This document shows positions 50,084-58,310 of a DNA stretch of 64,000 bases, piece by piece (the first letter of the stretch is position 1; the number at the start of each line of letters is the position of its first letter). A program made the position numbers and the translations under genes. This DNA is from Rhodoferax koreense (GTDB lineage: Bacteria > Pseudomonadota > Gammaproteobacteria > Burkholderiales > Burkholderiaceae_C): contig NZ_CP019236.1 in the NCBI RefSeq assembly GCF_001955695.1, positions 4,836,001 through 4,900,000 of the forward strand, read 5' to 3'. The notes below the pieces were generated by a model. It saw only the letters and a list, made by a program, of their open reading frames with translations. It was not told the DNA's origin and searched no databases.

Positions 50084-51013
50084 TCAGAAGCCGTAGAGCT
50101 CGGCCGGGTTGTCGACCAGCACCCGTTGCAGCGAGGCCGGTGTTTCGGCCCAGTCGGCGAGCAGCGCCATCTGCCGGGCGTCGTCCGGCAGGGGCTGATG
50201 CCCGGCAGAGGCGGAGGCGTGTGGCCAGTCGCTACCCCACAACATGCGGTGGGGTGCTACCGCCAGGTAGCTGCGCGCCAGGGGCGCGATATCGCCGTAG
50301 CCGGGCGGGCCCTGCTCCGTGACGATGTAGCCGCCCGACAACTTCATCCAGGCGCGCCCTTCTGCCAGCAGTTCCAGCACCAGGCGGTGCGCCGCGTGGC
50401 CGGCCATGGAGGGGCTGATCCGTCCGAAATGGTCGAACACTACCGGTACCGGCAGCGCCCTGAGCGCCGGCCCGAGCGTGGCCAACTGCGCCGGGGGCAT
50501 CAACAACTGCAGGTGCCAGCCGAGGTCTGCGATGCGGGCCGCCAGCGGAGCCATCTGTTCGGCGGAATTCGTCAGACCCAGCGACAGATTGAGCCGCACA
50601 CCCCGCACCCCCGCGTCGTGCAGCCGGCGCAAGGTGGCGGCGTCGATGGATGCATCGACCACCGCGACACCGCGTGCTGCATCACCGAACGTCGCCAGGG
50701 CTTCGAGCATCGGGCGGTTGTCGCTTCCGTAGGTCGACGGCGTCACGAAGACGACCCGCTGCGTGCCCGTGCGCCGCTGCAGGCGGCGGTAGTCCGCCAC
50801 GCTCGCGTCCGGGGGCGTCAAGCGCGCGCCGGGCACGGCGGGATAGCTGGCGTCGTAGACATGCACGTGGCAGTCGCAGGCGCCGGCGGGGACCTCGACC
50901 TCGCAGCGTCCCCGGCCGGCCGAGAACGGTGCGACGAGAGCGTCCGCTGAAGGCAGGGGCTCGGGGCGCCCCGGTGTCGGTATCCGGTGATCCATCTCGG
51001 GGACGAGCGACAT
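50084..51013 (-). CDS. Amidohydrolase-family lactonase, LigI-like (COG3618)
   Basis: This 309-residue TIM-barrel hydrolase has the pattern ACDCHVHVYDASYPAVPGARLTPPDASVADYRRLQ near residue 45, then VVFVTPSTYGSDNRPMLEAL, VRGVRLNL, FDHFGRI and LWGSDWPHAS. The order and wording strongly recall 2-pyrone-4,6-dicarboxylate lactonase (LigI) and relatives. It probably opens a pyrone or other lactone. The ATG at 51013 follows the upstream Bug stop by five bases; its ribosome binding site is weak. Together with the RraA-type aldolase it would fit the ends of a protocatechuate 4,5-cleavage-like route. Confidence 0.85.
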   Translation of the reverse strand: MSLVPEMDHRIPTPGRPEPLPSADALVAPFSAGRGRCEVEVPAGACDCHVHVYDASYPAVPGARLTPPDASVADYRRLQRRTGTQRVVFVTPSTYGSDNRPMLEALATFGDAARGVAVVDASIDAATLRRLHDAGVRGVRLNLSLGLTNSAEQMAPLAARIADLGWHLQLLMPPAQLATLGPALRALPVPVVFDHFGRISPSMAGHAAHRLVLELLAEGRAWMKLSGGYIVTEQGPPGYGDIAPLARSYLAVAPHRMLWGSDWPHASASAGHQPLPDDARQMALLADWAETPASLQRVLVDNPAELYGF

Positions 51014-51018
51014 CGGTG

Positions 51019-52014
51019 TCAATCGATCCTGGCGCCCGAGCTTTTGACGATCGCACCCCACCGCACGATCTCGTTGTGGATGAGTGTGGCGAAGGCCTCC
51101 GGCGTGCCACCGGTCACCGTTGCGCCCTGTGCGCTGAGCTTGCGCTGCACGTCGCCGGACTGGATGGCCTTGTTGAACGCCAGGTTGAGGCGCGTCACCA
51201 CCTCCTTGGGCAGGTTCGATGGCCCCGCGATCCCGAACCACGTGACCGCCTCGAACCCCTTGTAGCCTGACTCGGCCACGGTGGGGACGTTGGGCAAGTC
51301 GGCACTGCGTTGCGCCGAGGTGACGGCCAGGGCGCGCATCTTGCCGCTGCGGATATGACCGATCAAGGTGGGCACCGACGACATGTACATCTGGACCGAA
51401 CCACCGATCAGGTCCGTCGAGCCTTGCGCCGCGCCTTTGTACGGCACATGCGTGAAGGTCACGCCCGCAATCTTCTGGAACTGCTCCGTGGCCAGGTGCG
51501 CGACCGTGCCATTGCCCGAGCTGGCGTAGTTGAGCGCGCCGGGCTTGGCCTTGGCCGCGGCCACGACATCCGCGAGCGTCTTGAACGGCGAGTCGGCCGC
51601 CACGACCAGCACCAGCGGTGCGCTGGCGACCAGGCCAATGGCGGTCAGGTCTTTCTCGGGGTCATAGGGCAGCTTGGGGTACAGCGTCGGATTGATCGCC
51701 AGATTGCTGGTCTGGCCGAGCACGATGGTGTAGCCGTCGGGCGCCGCCTTCGCTGCGGTATCCACACCCAGATTGCCGCCGGAGCCAGGGCGGTTGTCGA
51801 TGATCAGAGTCCACCGCTCCGTCACGGCCACCTGGTTGGCGATCTCGCGGGCGATGATGTCCGTACCCCCACCGGCTGGAAACGGCACGACGACGCGGAT
51901 GGGCCGCTGGGGGTAGCTCTGCGCGAAAGCCTCGCCCTGCGGCAAGGCCATGAATGCCGTGGCGAAAGCGGCTGTCACCGCCGCCGATCTGAGGCCGATG
52001 AGGCGAAAGGTCAT
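51019..52014 (-). CDS. Bug-type (TctC) periplasmic substrate-binding protein
   Basis: This 331-residue receptor has a signal peptide (to about residue 31, EAFAQ) and Bug motifs YPQRPIRVVVPFPAGGGTDIIAREIANQ, APDGYTIVLGQTSNLAINPTLYPKL, THVPYKGAAQGSTDLIGG and VPTVAESGYKGFEAV. GGAG eight bases before the ATG at 52014 fixes the start. It diverges from the IclR gene and is the first gene of the run that continues with the LigI-like amidohydrolase, so IclR control of the whole run is likely. Confidence 0.93.
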   Translation of the reverse strand: MTFRLIGLRSAAVTAAFATAFMALPQGEAFAQSYPQRPIRVVVPFPAGGGTDIIAREIANQVAVTERWTLIIDNRPGSGGNLGVDTAAKAAPDGYTIVLGQTSNLAINPTLYPKLPYDPEKDLTAIGLVASAPLVLVVAADSPFKTLADVVAAAKAKPGALNYASSGNGTVAHLATEQFQKIAGVTFTHVPYKGAAQGSTDLIGGSVQMYMSSVPTLIGHIRSGKMRALAVTSAQRSADLPNVPTVAESGYKGFEAVTWFGIAGPSNLPKEVVTRLNLAFNKAIQSGDVQRKLSAQGATVTGGTPEAFATLIHNEIVRWGAIVKSSGARID

Positions 52015-52053
52015 GGATGTCTCCGTTGTTTGTTCGATGAGACTATTTTCCAG

Positions 52054-52098
52054 CCTCGTTCCATTCAGTACAATGGCGTTGCACTGTTTGAAACGAGG
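52054..52098. promoter_or_regulatory. Candidate IclR operator region
   Basis: The 91-base divergent spacer holds CCATT-CAGTAC-AATGG (52061-52076) and the longer-range pair CCTCGTT (52054-52060) with AACGAGG (52092-52098). IclR proteins commonly bind imperfect palindromes between their own gene and the target; assignment here is by position. Confidence 0.4.
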
Positions 52099-52105
52099 TC
52101 CACGA

Positions 52106-52864
52106 ATGACGGACGAAAACGAGCGCGCCGCAAACTCCGGTGAAGAAGGTGGCGTCATTGCCGTGACGCGCGCGCTGCGGCTTCTGGAAGCCTTTGGCGT
52201 GGCGGATGCGCAGCTGAGCTTGGCCGAACTCAGCCGCCGCACCGGGATGCACAAGACCACCGCCCTGCGCATTGCGCGCACGCTGGCGCTGGACCAATAC
52301 CTGGTCCAGAAGGAAGATGGAACGTGGCGGCTCGGGCGGGCCGCCGGATGGCTGGGGGCCTGTTATCAAGCGACGTTCAACGTTCAAGAGGTGGTGGAGC
52401 CGGTGCTGCGTGAACTGGCGAGCAGGACCGGGGAAAGCGCTTCCTTCTACGTGCGCGAAGGCGACGCCCGCACCTGCCTCTTCCGTGTCGAAGGGCCGCA
52501 GGCCATCCGGCACCATGTACGGGTCGGTGCAGCGCTGCCGTTGAACCTGGGCGCGCCAGGCCGCGTGATCCTCGCCTTTTCAGGAGAACCGGGTGAGACG
52601 TACGAGTCCATCCGACGGCGCGGTTATCACCTCTCCCTTGGCGAGCGGGAACCCGAGGTCTCCAGCGTGTCCGCACCGATCTTCGGCGTGCAATGGCGCC
52701 TGCTGGGGTCGGTCTGCATCTCGGGGCCGACCGCGCGTTTGCCCCAAGCCAAACTGGAAGAGCACGCCACCACCATCATCGAAGCGGCGAACCAGTTGTC
52801 CTACGCGCTGGCTGGCGGGCAGCGACCGGTGAGAGTTGGCCCGACAGCAACCTGGCACCCCTGA
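52106..52864 (+). CDS. IclR-family transcriptional regulator
   Basis: This 252-residue regulator has an N-terminal winged helix (about 18-85; VTRALRLLEAFGVADAQLSLAELSRRTGMHKTTALRIARTL) and a C-terminal IclR effector domain (about 95-245; LRELASRTGESASFYVREGD, LPLNLGAPGRVILAFSG, SVSAPIFGVQWRLLGSVCISGP). Members respond to aromatic or organic acids. The start has GAGG eight bases upstream. It diverges from the Bug/LigI-like/RraA run, which it probably regulates, and precedes another Bug gene on its own strand. Confidence 0.93.
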   Translation: MTDENERAANSGEEGGVIAVTRALRLLEAFGVADAQLSLAELSRRTGMHKTTALRIARTLALDQYLVQKEDGTWRLGRAAGWLGACYQATFNVQEVVEPVLRELASRTGESASFYVREGDARTCLFRVEGPQAIRHHVRVGAALPLNLGAPGRVILAFSGEPGETYESIRRRGYHLSLGEREPEVSSVSAPIFGVQWRLLGSVCISGPTARLPQAKLEEHATTIIEAANQLSYALAGGQRPVRVGPTATWHP

Positions 52865-52921
52865 AAGGCGCCTTTACGTCATGCGGTGTTGGTGCAAACC
52901 CTGTCATATTTACTGAAATAT
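52864..52921. promoter_or_regulatory. Palindromes upstream of solitary Bug gene
   Basis: AAAGGCGCCTTT (52864-52875) is a perfect 12-base palindrome that begins on the last base of the IclR stop codon; ATATTT-ACTG-AAATAT (52906-52921) is an AT-rich inverted repeat. The spacer 52865-53051 should contain the promoter of the Bug gene at 53052. No clear -35/-10 pair is seen; the AT-rich repeat is the best operator candidate. Confidence 0.35.
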
Positions 52922-53051
52922 CACGATATTCTTGACGCTCGGCACAGCCCGGCGGCACTCTGCCACACCCGCTTCTCCAATCTGGCCTGCAGGAGCGCTC
53001 GTGTGCACGGCGTCGCCCCTTCCCTCGAACAACCGACCCTGAGAGACAACC

Positions 53052-54020
53052 ATGAAACCACTGCGCACTTTCCTGCCGGCAGCCTTTCTGAGCCTGGCGA
53101 CAACTTTCTCCACGCTACCGGCCCTCGCGGCGGATTTCCCCAACCACCCGATCGAGATGGTCGTGCCCTCTTCCGCCGGCGGTGGCACCGACGTGATGGC
53201 GCGCCTGTTTGGCGAGACGGCCAAGAAATACCTGAACCAGCCCATCGTGGTCAGCAACAAGCCCGGCGCCAGTGGTGCCATCGGCATGGGCGAGGTGCAG
53301 CGCGCCCCGGCCGACGGCTACAAGATCGCGGTGCTGATCTCCGAGCTGGCCATCATTCCGCACCTGGGCATGACCAAGTTGACGGTGGCCGACTTCATTC
53401 CCCTGGGCCGCCTCAACGGTGATCCGGGCCTGATCGCGGTGCGCGCCGAGTCGCCGTACAAGACCATCGAGGATCTGCTCGAACAGTCGAAGAAGCAGCC
53501 CGGCAGCGTGTCGATGGGCAACGCCGGCACGGGCTCGATCTGGCACCTTGCCGCGGCCGCCGTGGAAGACAAGACCGGCGTGAAATTCAACCATGTCCCC
53601 TACCAGGGCGCCGCACCGAGCGTGGCCGCACTCGTGGGCGGGCACGTGGACGCGATCACCGTGAGCCCGGCCGAGATTGGCCAGTTCGTTGTCGCCGGCA
53701 AGGTGCGCGTGCTGGTGTCGATGGCCGACCGGCGGCTCGCGGCGCCCTACGACAAGATCGAAACCTTCAAGGAAAAGGGCATCGACCTGGTGGTGGGGAC
53801 CTGGCGTGGCCTCGGCGTGCCGTTGAACACCCCCGCCGAAACCGTGCAGGTGTTGCGCGACGTCACGCGCAAGGTGGCCGAAGACCCGGCGTTCAAGGAG
53901 GGCCTGACGCGTGGCAACCTGCTTCCCGCCTACATGGACGGCGAGCAGTTCCAGGCTTTCATGGCCAGCCAGTCCGCCTATTTCAAGAAGCTGACGGCCG
54001 CCCTCAATCTGCAGAAGTAG
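53052..54020 (+). CDS. Bug-type (TctC) periplasmic substrate-binding protein
   Basis: This 322-residue receptor has a signal peptide (to about residue 26, PALAA) and Bug motifs FPNHPIEMVVPSSAGGGTDVMARLFGE, APADGYKIAVLISELAIIPHLG, NHVPYQGAAPSVAALVGGHVDAI and KIETFKEKGIDLVVG. GAGAGACAACC precedes the ATG. It converges on the aminotransferase gene with 27 bases between stops. It is the only plus-strand Bug gene here and may be cotranscribed with or separate from the IclR gene. Confidence 0.92.
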   Translation: MKPLRTFLPAAFLSLATTFSTLPALAADFPNHPIEMVVPSSAGGGTDVMARLFGETAKKYLNQPIVVSNKPGASGAIGMGEVQRAPADGYKIAVLISELAIIPHLGMTKLTVADFIPLGRLNGDPGLIAVRAESPYKTIEDLLEQSKKQPGSVSMGNAGTGSIWHLAAAAVEDKTGVKFNHVPYQGAAPSVAALVGGHVDAITVSPAEIGQFVVAGKVRVLVSMADRRLAAPYDKIETFKEKGIDLVVGTWRGLGVPLNTPAETVQVLRDVTRKVAEDPAFKEGLTRGNLLPAYMDGEQFQAFMASQSAYFKKLTAALNLQK

Positions 54021-54047
54021 ACAAGCCCGGCCGAAGCCGTGCCGAGG

Positions 54048-55295
54048 CTACCGTTGCGCAGGCCCGGCCGCCATCTCCCGTGCGGCGCTTGCGGTGGCGC
54101 CGGCCCATCGCTGAAGGACGTCGTCGTCATGCCTGGCCGAAAGGTAGTGGCGGCCATAGGTACTGAACATGGACATGACCCCATTGCGGCGCAGCGCGAC
54201 GTGCAGCCTGGCGGTGAAGTCGGCATCGGACATCCTGGCCGCCTCGCGGTAGTTCGACGGCGGGTTTGGGCCGCGCCAGATGGTGAAGACCGTGCCGTAG
54301 CCACTGGTGCAGACCTGGACGCCTTCCCGCGCGAACGCATCCACCGTGTGCTGCCGCAGATCATTCCCGGACTGTTGGAGCGCCGCGTAATCGACTCGGT
54401 CGAGCGCATGCATGGCGGCCTTCACCGCGGCGCAGGCCACAGGGTTGCCGTTGTAGGTGCCGGCCCTGGTGACGCCACGGTTTTCGAAGGCCGCCATCAC
54501 CTCCTGCGTGCCGACGAGCGCCGCCACGGCGACACCGTTGCCGATGGCCTTGCCCACGGTGGCCAGGTCGGGTTGGATGCCCAGCAGGTGACTGGCGAGC
54601 CCGGCGTGCAGCCGAAAGCCCATCAGCACCTCGTCCATGATGACCAGTGCGCCTTTGCTGCGGGCGACCAGGGCCACGTGGTGAAGATAACCCGGCGCCG
54701 CAAGGATGCAGCCCGCATTCGCCATCATGGGCTCGAGCACGACGGCGGCGATGTCGTCGCAATCCTCGAACAAGCGTTCGACGTCCTGGCTGTCGTTGAA
54801 GCGCAGCAGCAGGGTGTCGCCCTGCGCGGGCCGCTCGGTGGCCGCCATCTTGGCCTCGGCCGAGCCCGCGTTGCCGAAGGCCATGTCGTCGAACCAGCCG
54901 TCGTAGCCCGCGGCCATCTTCACGATCTTGCGCCGGCCGGTGACGGCGCGCGCCACGCGACAGGCCAGGTGCACGGCCTCGCTGCCCGAGTTCACGAAAA
55001 CCACCTTCGTCAGGTCCTGGGTGTGGGCCGCCAGGCTGGCCGCGGCTTCTTCCTCCAGCGCATGCGCGTAGGCGGGCATGGAGCCCCGGTCCAGCGCCTC
55101 GCGGATCGCTTCGGTCACCACCGGCTCATTGTGGCCCAGGAATGTCGCCCCGAACCCGAGCGCGGTGTCCACGTAGCGCCGGCCCTGGTCGTCCCAGACG
55201 TAAGCCCCTTGCGCCCTGTCGACCAGGAAAGGTCGCCCCTCGAGATCGGGGACGGTCCTGCCGCCGCTGGAAATACCACCTACCAGATGTTGCAT
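54048..55295 (-). CDS. Class III aminotransferase (glutamate-1-semialdehyde aminomutase-like)
   Basis: This 415-residue PLP enzyme shows YVDTALGFGATFLGH, VNSGSEAVHLACRVAR for phosphate binding, VLEPMMANAGCI, the aspartate in LVIMDEVLMGFR and the Schiff-base lysine in ATVGKAIGNG. The overall pattern resembles HemL, but position behind a TRAP transporter and the absence of tetrapyrrole genes argue for a catabolic transaminase acting on the imported amine or amino acid. It starts three bases after the large TRAP subunit gene, so it belongs to that operon. Confidence 0.9.
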   Translation of the reverse strand: MQHLVGGISSGGRTVPDLEGRPFLVDRAQGAYVWDDQGRRYVDTALGFGATFLGHNEPVVTEAIREALDRGSMPAYAHALEEEAAASLAAHTQDLTKVVFVNSGSEAVHLACRVARAVTGRRKIVKMAAGYDGWFDDMAFGNAGSAEAKMAATERPAQGDTLLLRFNDSQDVERLFEDCDDIAAVVLEPMMANAGCILAAPGYLHHVALVARSKGALVIMDEVLMGFRLHAGLASHLLGIQPDLATVGKAIGNGVAVAALVGTQEVMAAFENRGVTRAGTYNGNPVACAAVKAAMHALDRVDYAALQQSGNDLRQHTVDAFAREGVQVCTSGYGTVFTIWRGPNPPSNYREAARMSDADFTARLHVALRRNGVMSMFSTYGRHYLSARHDDDVLQRWAGATASAAREMAAGPAQR

Positions 55296-55298
55296 CTT

Positions 55299-56585
55299 TC
55301 AAACTCCAAACAGACGTGGCAGCCCATCGTTCAGCCACGGAAATGCCACCAGGGCCGCGACACAGACCACGCTGGCGATCCAGTAGGGCACGAGCCAGAC
55401 GGAAACGGACCACATGTCGATCTTGGCGACGTTGCAGACCACGAAGATGTTGGTGCCGATGGGCGGGGTGAACAGGCCGATGCCCAGCGTCATCGTGAAG
55501 GCGATGCCGGTCTGGTAGGGCGTCATGCCGGCGTCGAGGGCGATCGGCACGAGGATCGGCGCGAGGATGATCAGCGCCGGGCCCAGGTCCAGCCAGAAGC
55601 CCACCACCTTGAGCAGCAGCAGGACCATGACGATGGTCATCAGCGGCGAGGTGTGCAGCCCGGTGATCCAGGCGGCGGCGTCCGTGGGCACCTGCTGCAC
55701 CGTCAATATCCAGGCGAAGGGCGTCGCCAGCGCCATGATCATCATGATCACCCCGGTGGTGGCCGCAGCCGCGGCGGCTGCCGAATAGAGCGAGCGCAGG
55801 GGCAGCTCGCGGTAGACGAAGATGCCGACGAGGAACGAATAGACCACGGCCAGGGCCGAGGCTTCCGTGGCGGTGGCGATGCCGCCGATGATGGAGCCCA
55901 GCACCAGCGCCGGCATCAGCAACGCTGGCAATGCGCCCAGCGCATCCCGTCCGATCTCGCGCCAGTTGACCGGCGCATCGTTGCGCGGAAAGCCATGCCG
56001 GCGCGCGACGATGTAGGACGTGATCATGAAGGTCGCGGCGATGAACGTGCCCGGCAGGATCGCGGCGACCAGCAGGCCGCCGATCGAGGTGTTCGTCAGC
56101 ACGCCATACAGGATCAGCACGACACTCTGCGGCCCGATGATGCCCAGCGTGCCGGAAGCCGCCGTCACCGCCGCGGCGAAGGCCTTGGGATAGCCGCGCT
56201 TGGCCATTTCCGGAATCATGATCGACCCGACCGCGCCGGTGTCGGCCGTGGCCGAGCCGCTGATGCCGCCGTAGACGAGCGCCGTGGCGACGTTGACCAG
56301 GGCGAGCCCGCCCGTGATGCGGCCGAAGACGTGTTCGGCCAGGCGCATGATGCGCACGGTCAGCCCGCCGCGGTTCATCAGCTCCCCGGCGAACAGGAAC
56401 AGTGGAATGGCGGCCAGCGAGATCGCGTCGGCACCGCGCAGTGTCTCCTGCGCGAACCATTCCAGCGGCAGGCCGAGGTGGCCGAAATAGATGGCCAGGA
56501 TGCTCGCCACGCCCATGCACCAGGCGATCGGCACGCCGATCAGGAGCATCAGCGAGAAGCTTCCGATGAGGATGGCGACGGTCAT
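55299..56585 (-). CDS. TRAP transporter large permease (DctM type)
   Basis: This 428-residue, twelve-helix protein has DctM signatures: AIPLFLFAGELMNRGGLTVRIMRLAEHV near residue 58, YGGISGSATADTGAVGSIMIPEM near 105 and SGTLGIIGPQSVVLILYGVLT near 145; LGPALIILAPILVPIALDAG marks the second half. The start is the ATG of an ATGA overlap with the small subunit (56582-56585); the longer open frame upstream is that gene read in another register. It forms the ion-coupled channel for the second TRAP system of the window. Confidence 0.93.
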   Translation of the reverse strand: MTVAILIGSFSLMLLIGVPIAWCMGVASILAIYFGHLGLPLEWFAQETLRGADAISLAAIPLFLFAGELMNRGGLTVRIMRLAEHVFGRITGGLALVNVATALVYGGISGSATADTGAVGSIMIPEMAKRGYPKAFAAAVTAASGTLGIIGPQSVVLILYGVLTNTSIGGLLVAAILPGTFIAATFMITSYIVARRHGFPRNDAPVNWREIGRDALGALPALLMPALVLGSIIGGIATATEASALAVVYSFLVGIFVYRELPLRSLYSAAAAAAATTGVIMMIMALATPFAWILTVQQVPTDAAAWITGLHTSPLMTIVMVLLLLKVVGFWLDLGPALIILAPILVPIALDAGMTPYQTGIAFTMTLGIGLFTPPIGTNIFVVCNVAKIDMWSVSVWLVPYWIASVVCVAALVAFPWLNDGLPRLFGV

Positions 56586-57100
56586 GCCGCACCTGCCTTT
56601 CCGCCGTGCGTGCGCAGCGTGGCCAGGATGCCGGCCAACCGCGAGAGGGCCATGCAGACCGCAGAAACGCCGAGCACCAGCACCGTTGCCGTGATGATGC
56701 CCGTCGGCAGCCTCAGTACCGAGGTCGGGACCATCCACGAGCGCTGCCATACCGCCCAGCCGCTGAACAGGAAAGCCATCCCCATCGTCAGCAACGCGGC
56801 GGCGGCCACCGCATCGAAGAACGCCTTGATGCGCGGAGGCGACGCATGGTTGATGGCCTCGAACGCCACGTTTTCCCTGCGCATCTCGGCATTGACGACG
56901 CCGACGAAGGTGATCCAGATGAAGGCGATGCTCGCGACCTCGAAGGACCATTCCACGCCACCGAACTCGAAGTAGCGCGCAATCACACCGAGCAAGGTGG
57001 AGGCGAACATGATGACGAAGGCCATCACGCCGACGAACTCGAAGACGAGCTTGATCCAGCCTCGCCCGCCGGGCGAGGTTTGCAGGGAAGCCTGGTTCAT
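56582..57100 (-). CDS. TRAP transporter small permease (DctQ type)
   Basis: This 172-residue membrane protein has four helices (about 17-40, 52-70, 92-112, 128-155) and the DctQ pattern RYFEFGGVEWSFEVASIAFIWITFVGVV. The ATG at 57100 starts 11 bases after the receptor stop; the frame opens earlier at 57163 but inside the receptor gene. It bridges receptor and large subunit of the transporter encoded around it. Confidence 0.9.
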   Translation of the reverse strand: MNQASLQTSPGGRGWIKLVFEFVGVMAFVIMFASTLLGVIARYFEFGGVEWSFEVASIAFIWITFVGVVNAEMRRENVAFEAINHASPPRIKAFFDAVAAAALLTMGMAFLFSGWAVWQRSWMVPTSVLRLPTGIITATVLVLGVSAVCMALSRLAGILATLRTHGGKAGAA

Positions 57101-57111
57101 GGCGTTGCGCT

Positions 57112-58113
57112 TCAGTTGGCCGAAGCCGCTTGCTTGACGCTGGTCACCAGGTCGGCGCCCCATTCACGCGAGAAGGTGGTGTACACCGGCGCCACCAGGG
57201 CCACGAAGGGCGTGGTGTTCACGGTGCTCACCTTGACGCCCTTCTCCTCCAGCTTCTTCTGGGTCTCCGCGTAGGTCTTCGACAACTCGCCGCGGTACCA
57301 CGCCACCGTGTCGGCCGCGGACTTCTTGACGGCCGCCTGCTCTTCAGGGCGGAGCTTGGCAAACTTGCCCTTGTTCATGTACCACCAGTTGGCGGTCCAG
57401 ATATAGTTCGACACCGAAAGGTTCTTGGCCACCTCGAACCAGCGCGAGTCATAGTAGTCGCGCATCTCCGGCTCGACCGCAGCCACCACGCGCGACTGCA
57501 GCGCGGTGTAGACCTGGCCGAACGGAATCGATTCCGCCAAGGCGCCGAGCTGCTTCATCGTCGCCAGAATGACGGGATTCGGCGGCGTGCGGATCTTGAC
57601 GCCGGCCAGGTCGCCGGGCACGGCGATCGGCTTGTTCGTCGCGAACTGGCGGAAGCCGGAATCCAGCGCGCCGAGCATCAGGTAACCCCGATCCTGGCCG
57701 AACTGTTGCACCTTCTGGCCCTCGGCACTGTCGAGAAACTTGTGCACGTTGTCCGCGTCGCGGAACAGGAACGGCAGGGAGAGCACATTCAGGCGAGGAT
57801 CGATCGCGTCGACCGCGCCACCAAGGCCAATGTCGATCGAGCCGGCGCCGACGCCGTCGGCAATCGGCCCTTCGTCGCCCAGTTGCGCGTTCGGGAAGAT
57901 CTGGACCTTGACCGAGCCTTTGGTCATTTCCGAGACCTCGGCCGCGAACCGCTGGACCGCCTGGTTGATGAGGCTTTTCGGGGCCGACGCGTGCGCCAGC
58001 CTGAGCACGGTTTCCGCATGCGCGGCACCGCCCAGGACACTCGACAGACCCAGCATGCCTGCGACCAGCGTGGCCCGGAAATTGCGATATCGAAAATGGA
58101 CCGTATGAAACAT
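57112..58113 (-). CDS. TRAP transporter substrate-binding protein (DctP type)
   Basis: This 333-residue periplasmic receptor has a signal peptide (to about residue 33, GAAHAE) and DctP features: LRLAHASAPKSLINQAVQRFAAEV, SLPFLFRDADNVHKFLDS, and the ligand-arginine segment GVKIRTPPNPVILATMKQLGA. A family feature later is IWTANWWYMNKGKF. It is the first gene of the second TRAP operon (P-Q-M-aminotransferase). It diverges from a LysR gene with 197 bases between; an inverted repeat 35-73 bases upstream of its ATG is a candidate operator. Confidence 0.93.
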   Translation of the reverse strand: MFHTVHFRYRNFRATLVAGMLGLSSVLGGAAHAETVLRLAHASAPKSLINQAVQRFAAEVSEMTKGSVKVQIFPNAQLGDEGPIADGVGAGSIDIGLGGAVDAIDPRLNVLSLPFLFRDADNVHKFLDSAEGQKVQQFGQDRGYLMLGALDSGFRQFATNKPIAVPGDLAGVKIRTPPNPVILATMKQLGALAESIPFGQVYTALQSRVVAAVEPEMRDYYDSRWFEVAKNLSVSNYIWTANWWYMNKGKFAKLRPEEQAAVKKSAADTVAWYRGELSKTYAETQKKLEEKGVKVSTVNTTPFVALVAPVYTTFSREWGADLVTSVKQAASAN

Positions 58114-58147
58114 GGATTTCCCCTTTGCAACCTAGTTTGCGACCTTG

Positions 58148-58186
58148 TTTGATTCACCCAGGCTCATGATAATTTTGTGAATCGAA
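58148..58186. promoter_or_regulatory. Inverted repeat in TRAP/LysR divergent promoter
   Basis: TTTGATTCAC (58148-58157) and GTGAATCGAA (58177-58186) are reverse complements at nine of ten positions around a 19-base spacer. Location between divergent LysR and DctP genes fits a LysR-type binding site. Confidence 0.5.
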
Positions 58187-58205
58187 ACCGATGACGCAAA
58201 GTTTT

Positions 58206-58267
58206 GATGCCTCCATCAGCGTTGCTGATGGTTGCGCTGGCGACAGCGCTTGGGGGAAGGCGGCATC
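58206..58267 (+). ncRNA. Possible three-way-junction leader structure before LysR gene
   Basis: GATGCC (58206-58211) can pair with GGCATC (58262-58267) and encloses two perfect hairpins: CCATCAGC-GTT-GCTGATGG (58213-58231) and GCGCTG-GCGA-CAGCGC (58234-58249). The element ends 43 bases before the LysR ATG at 58311. CCTCC at 58210-58214 could alternatively pair with the GGGGG at 58252-58256. No known riboswitch class is recognised. It might instead be DNA-level operators. Confidence 0.4.
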
Positions 58268-58310
58268 GGTCCTGCTTTCAAATTTCATGCGGTGGCGGCG
58301 AGACTGAACA

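Noticed and set aside
54039..56975. 978-codon plus-strand open frame
   Set aside because: Antisense to the aminotransferase and TRAP genes; composition dominated by R, D, H and Q with no recognisable domain.
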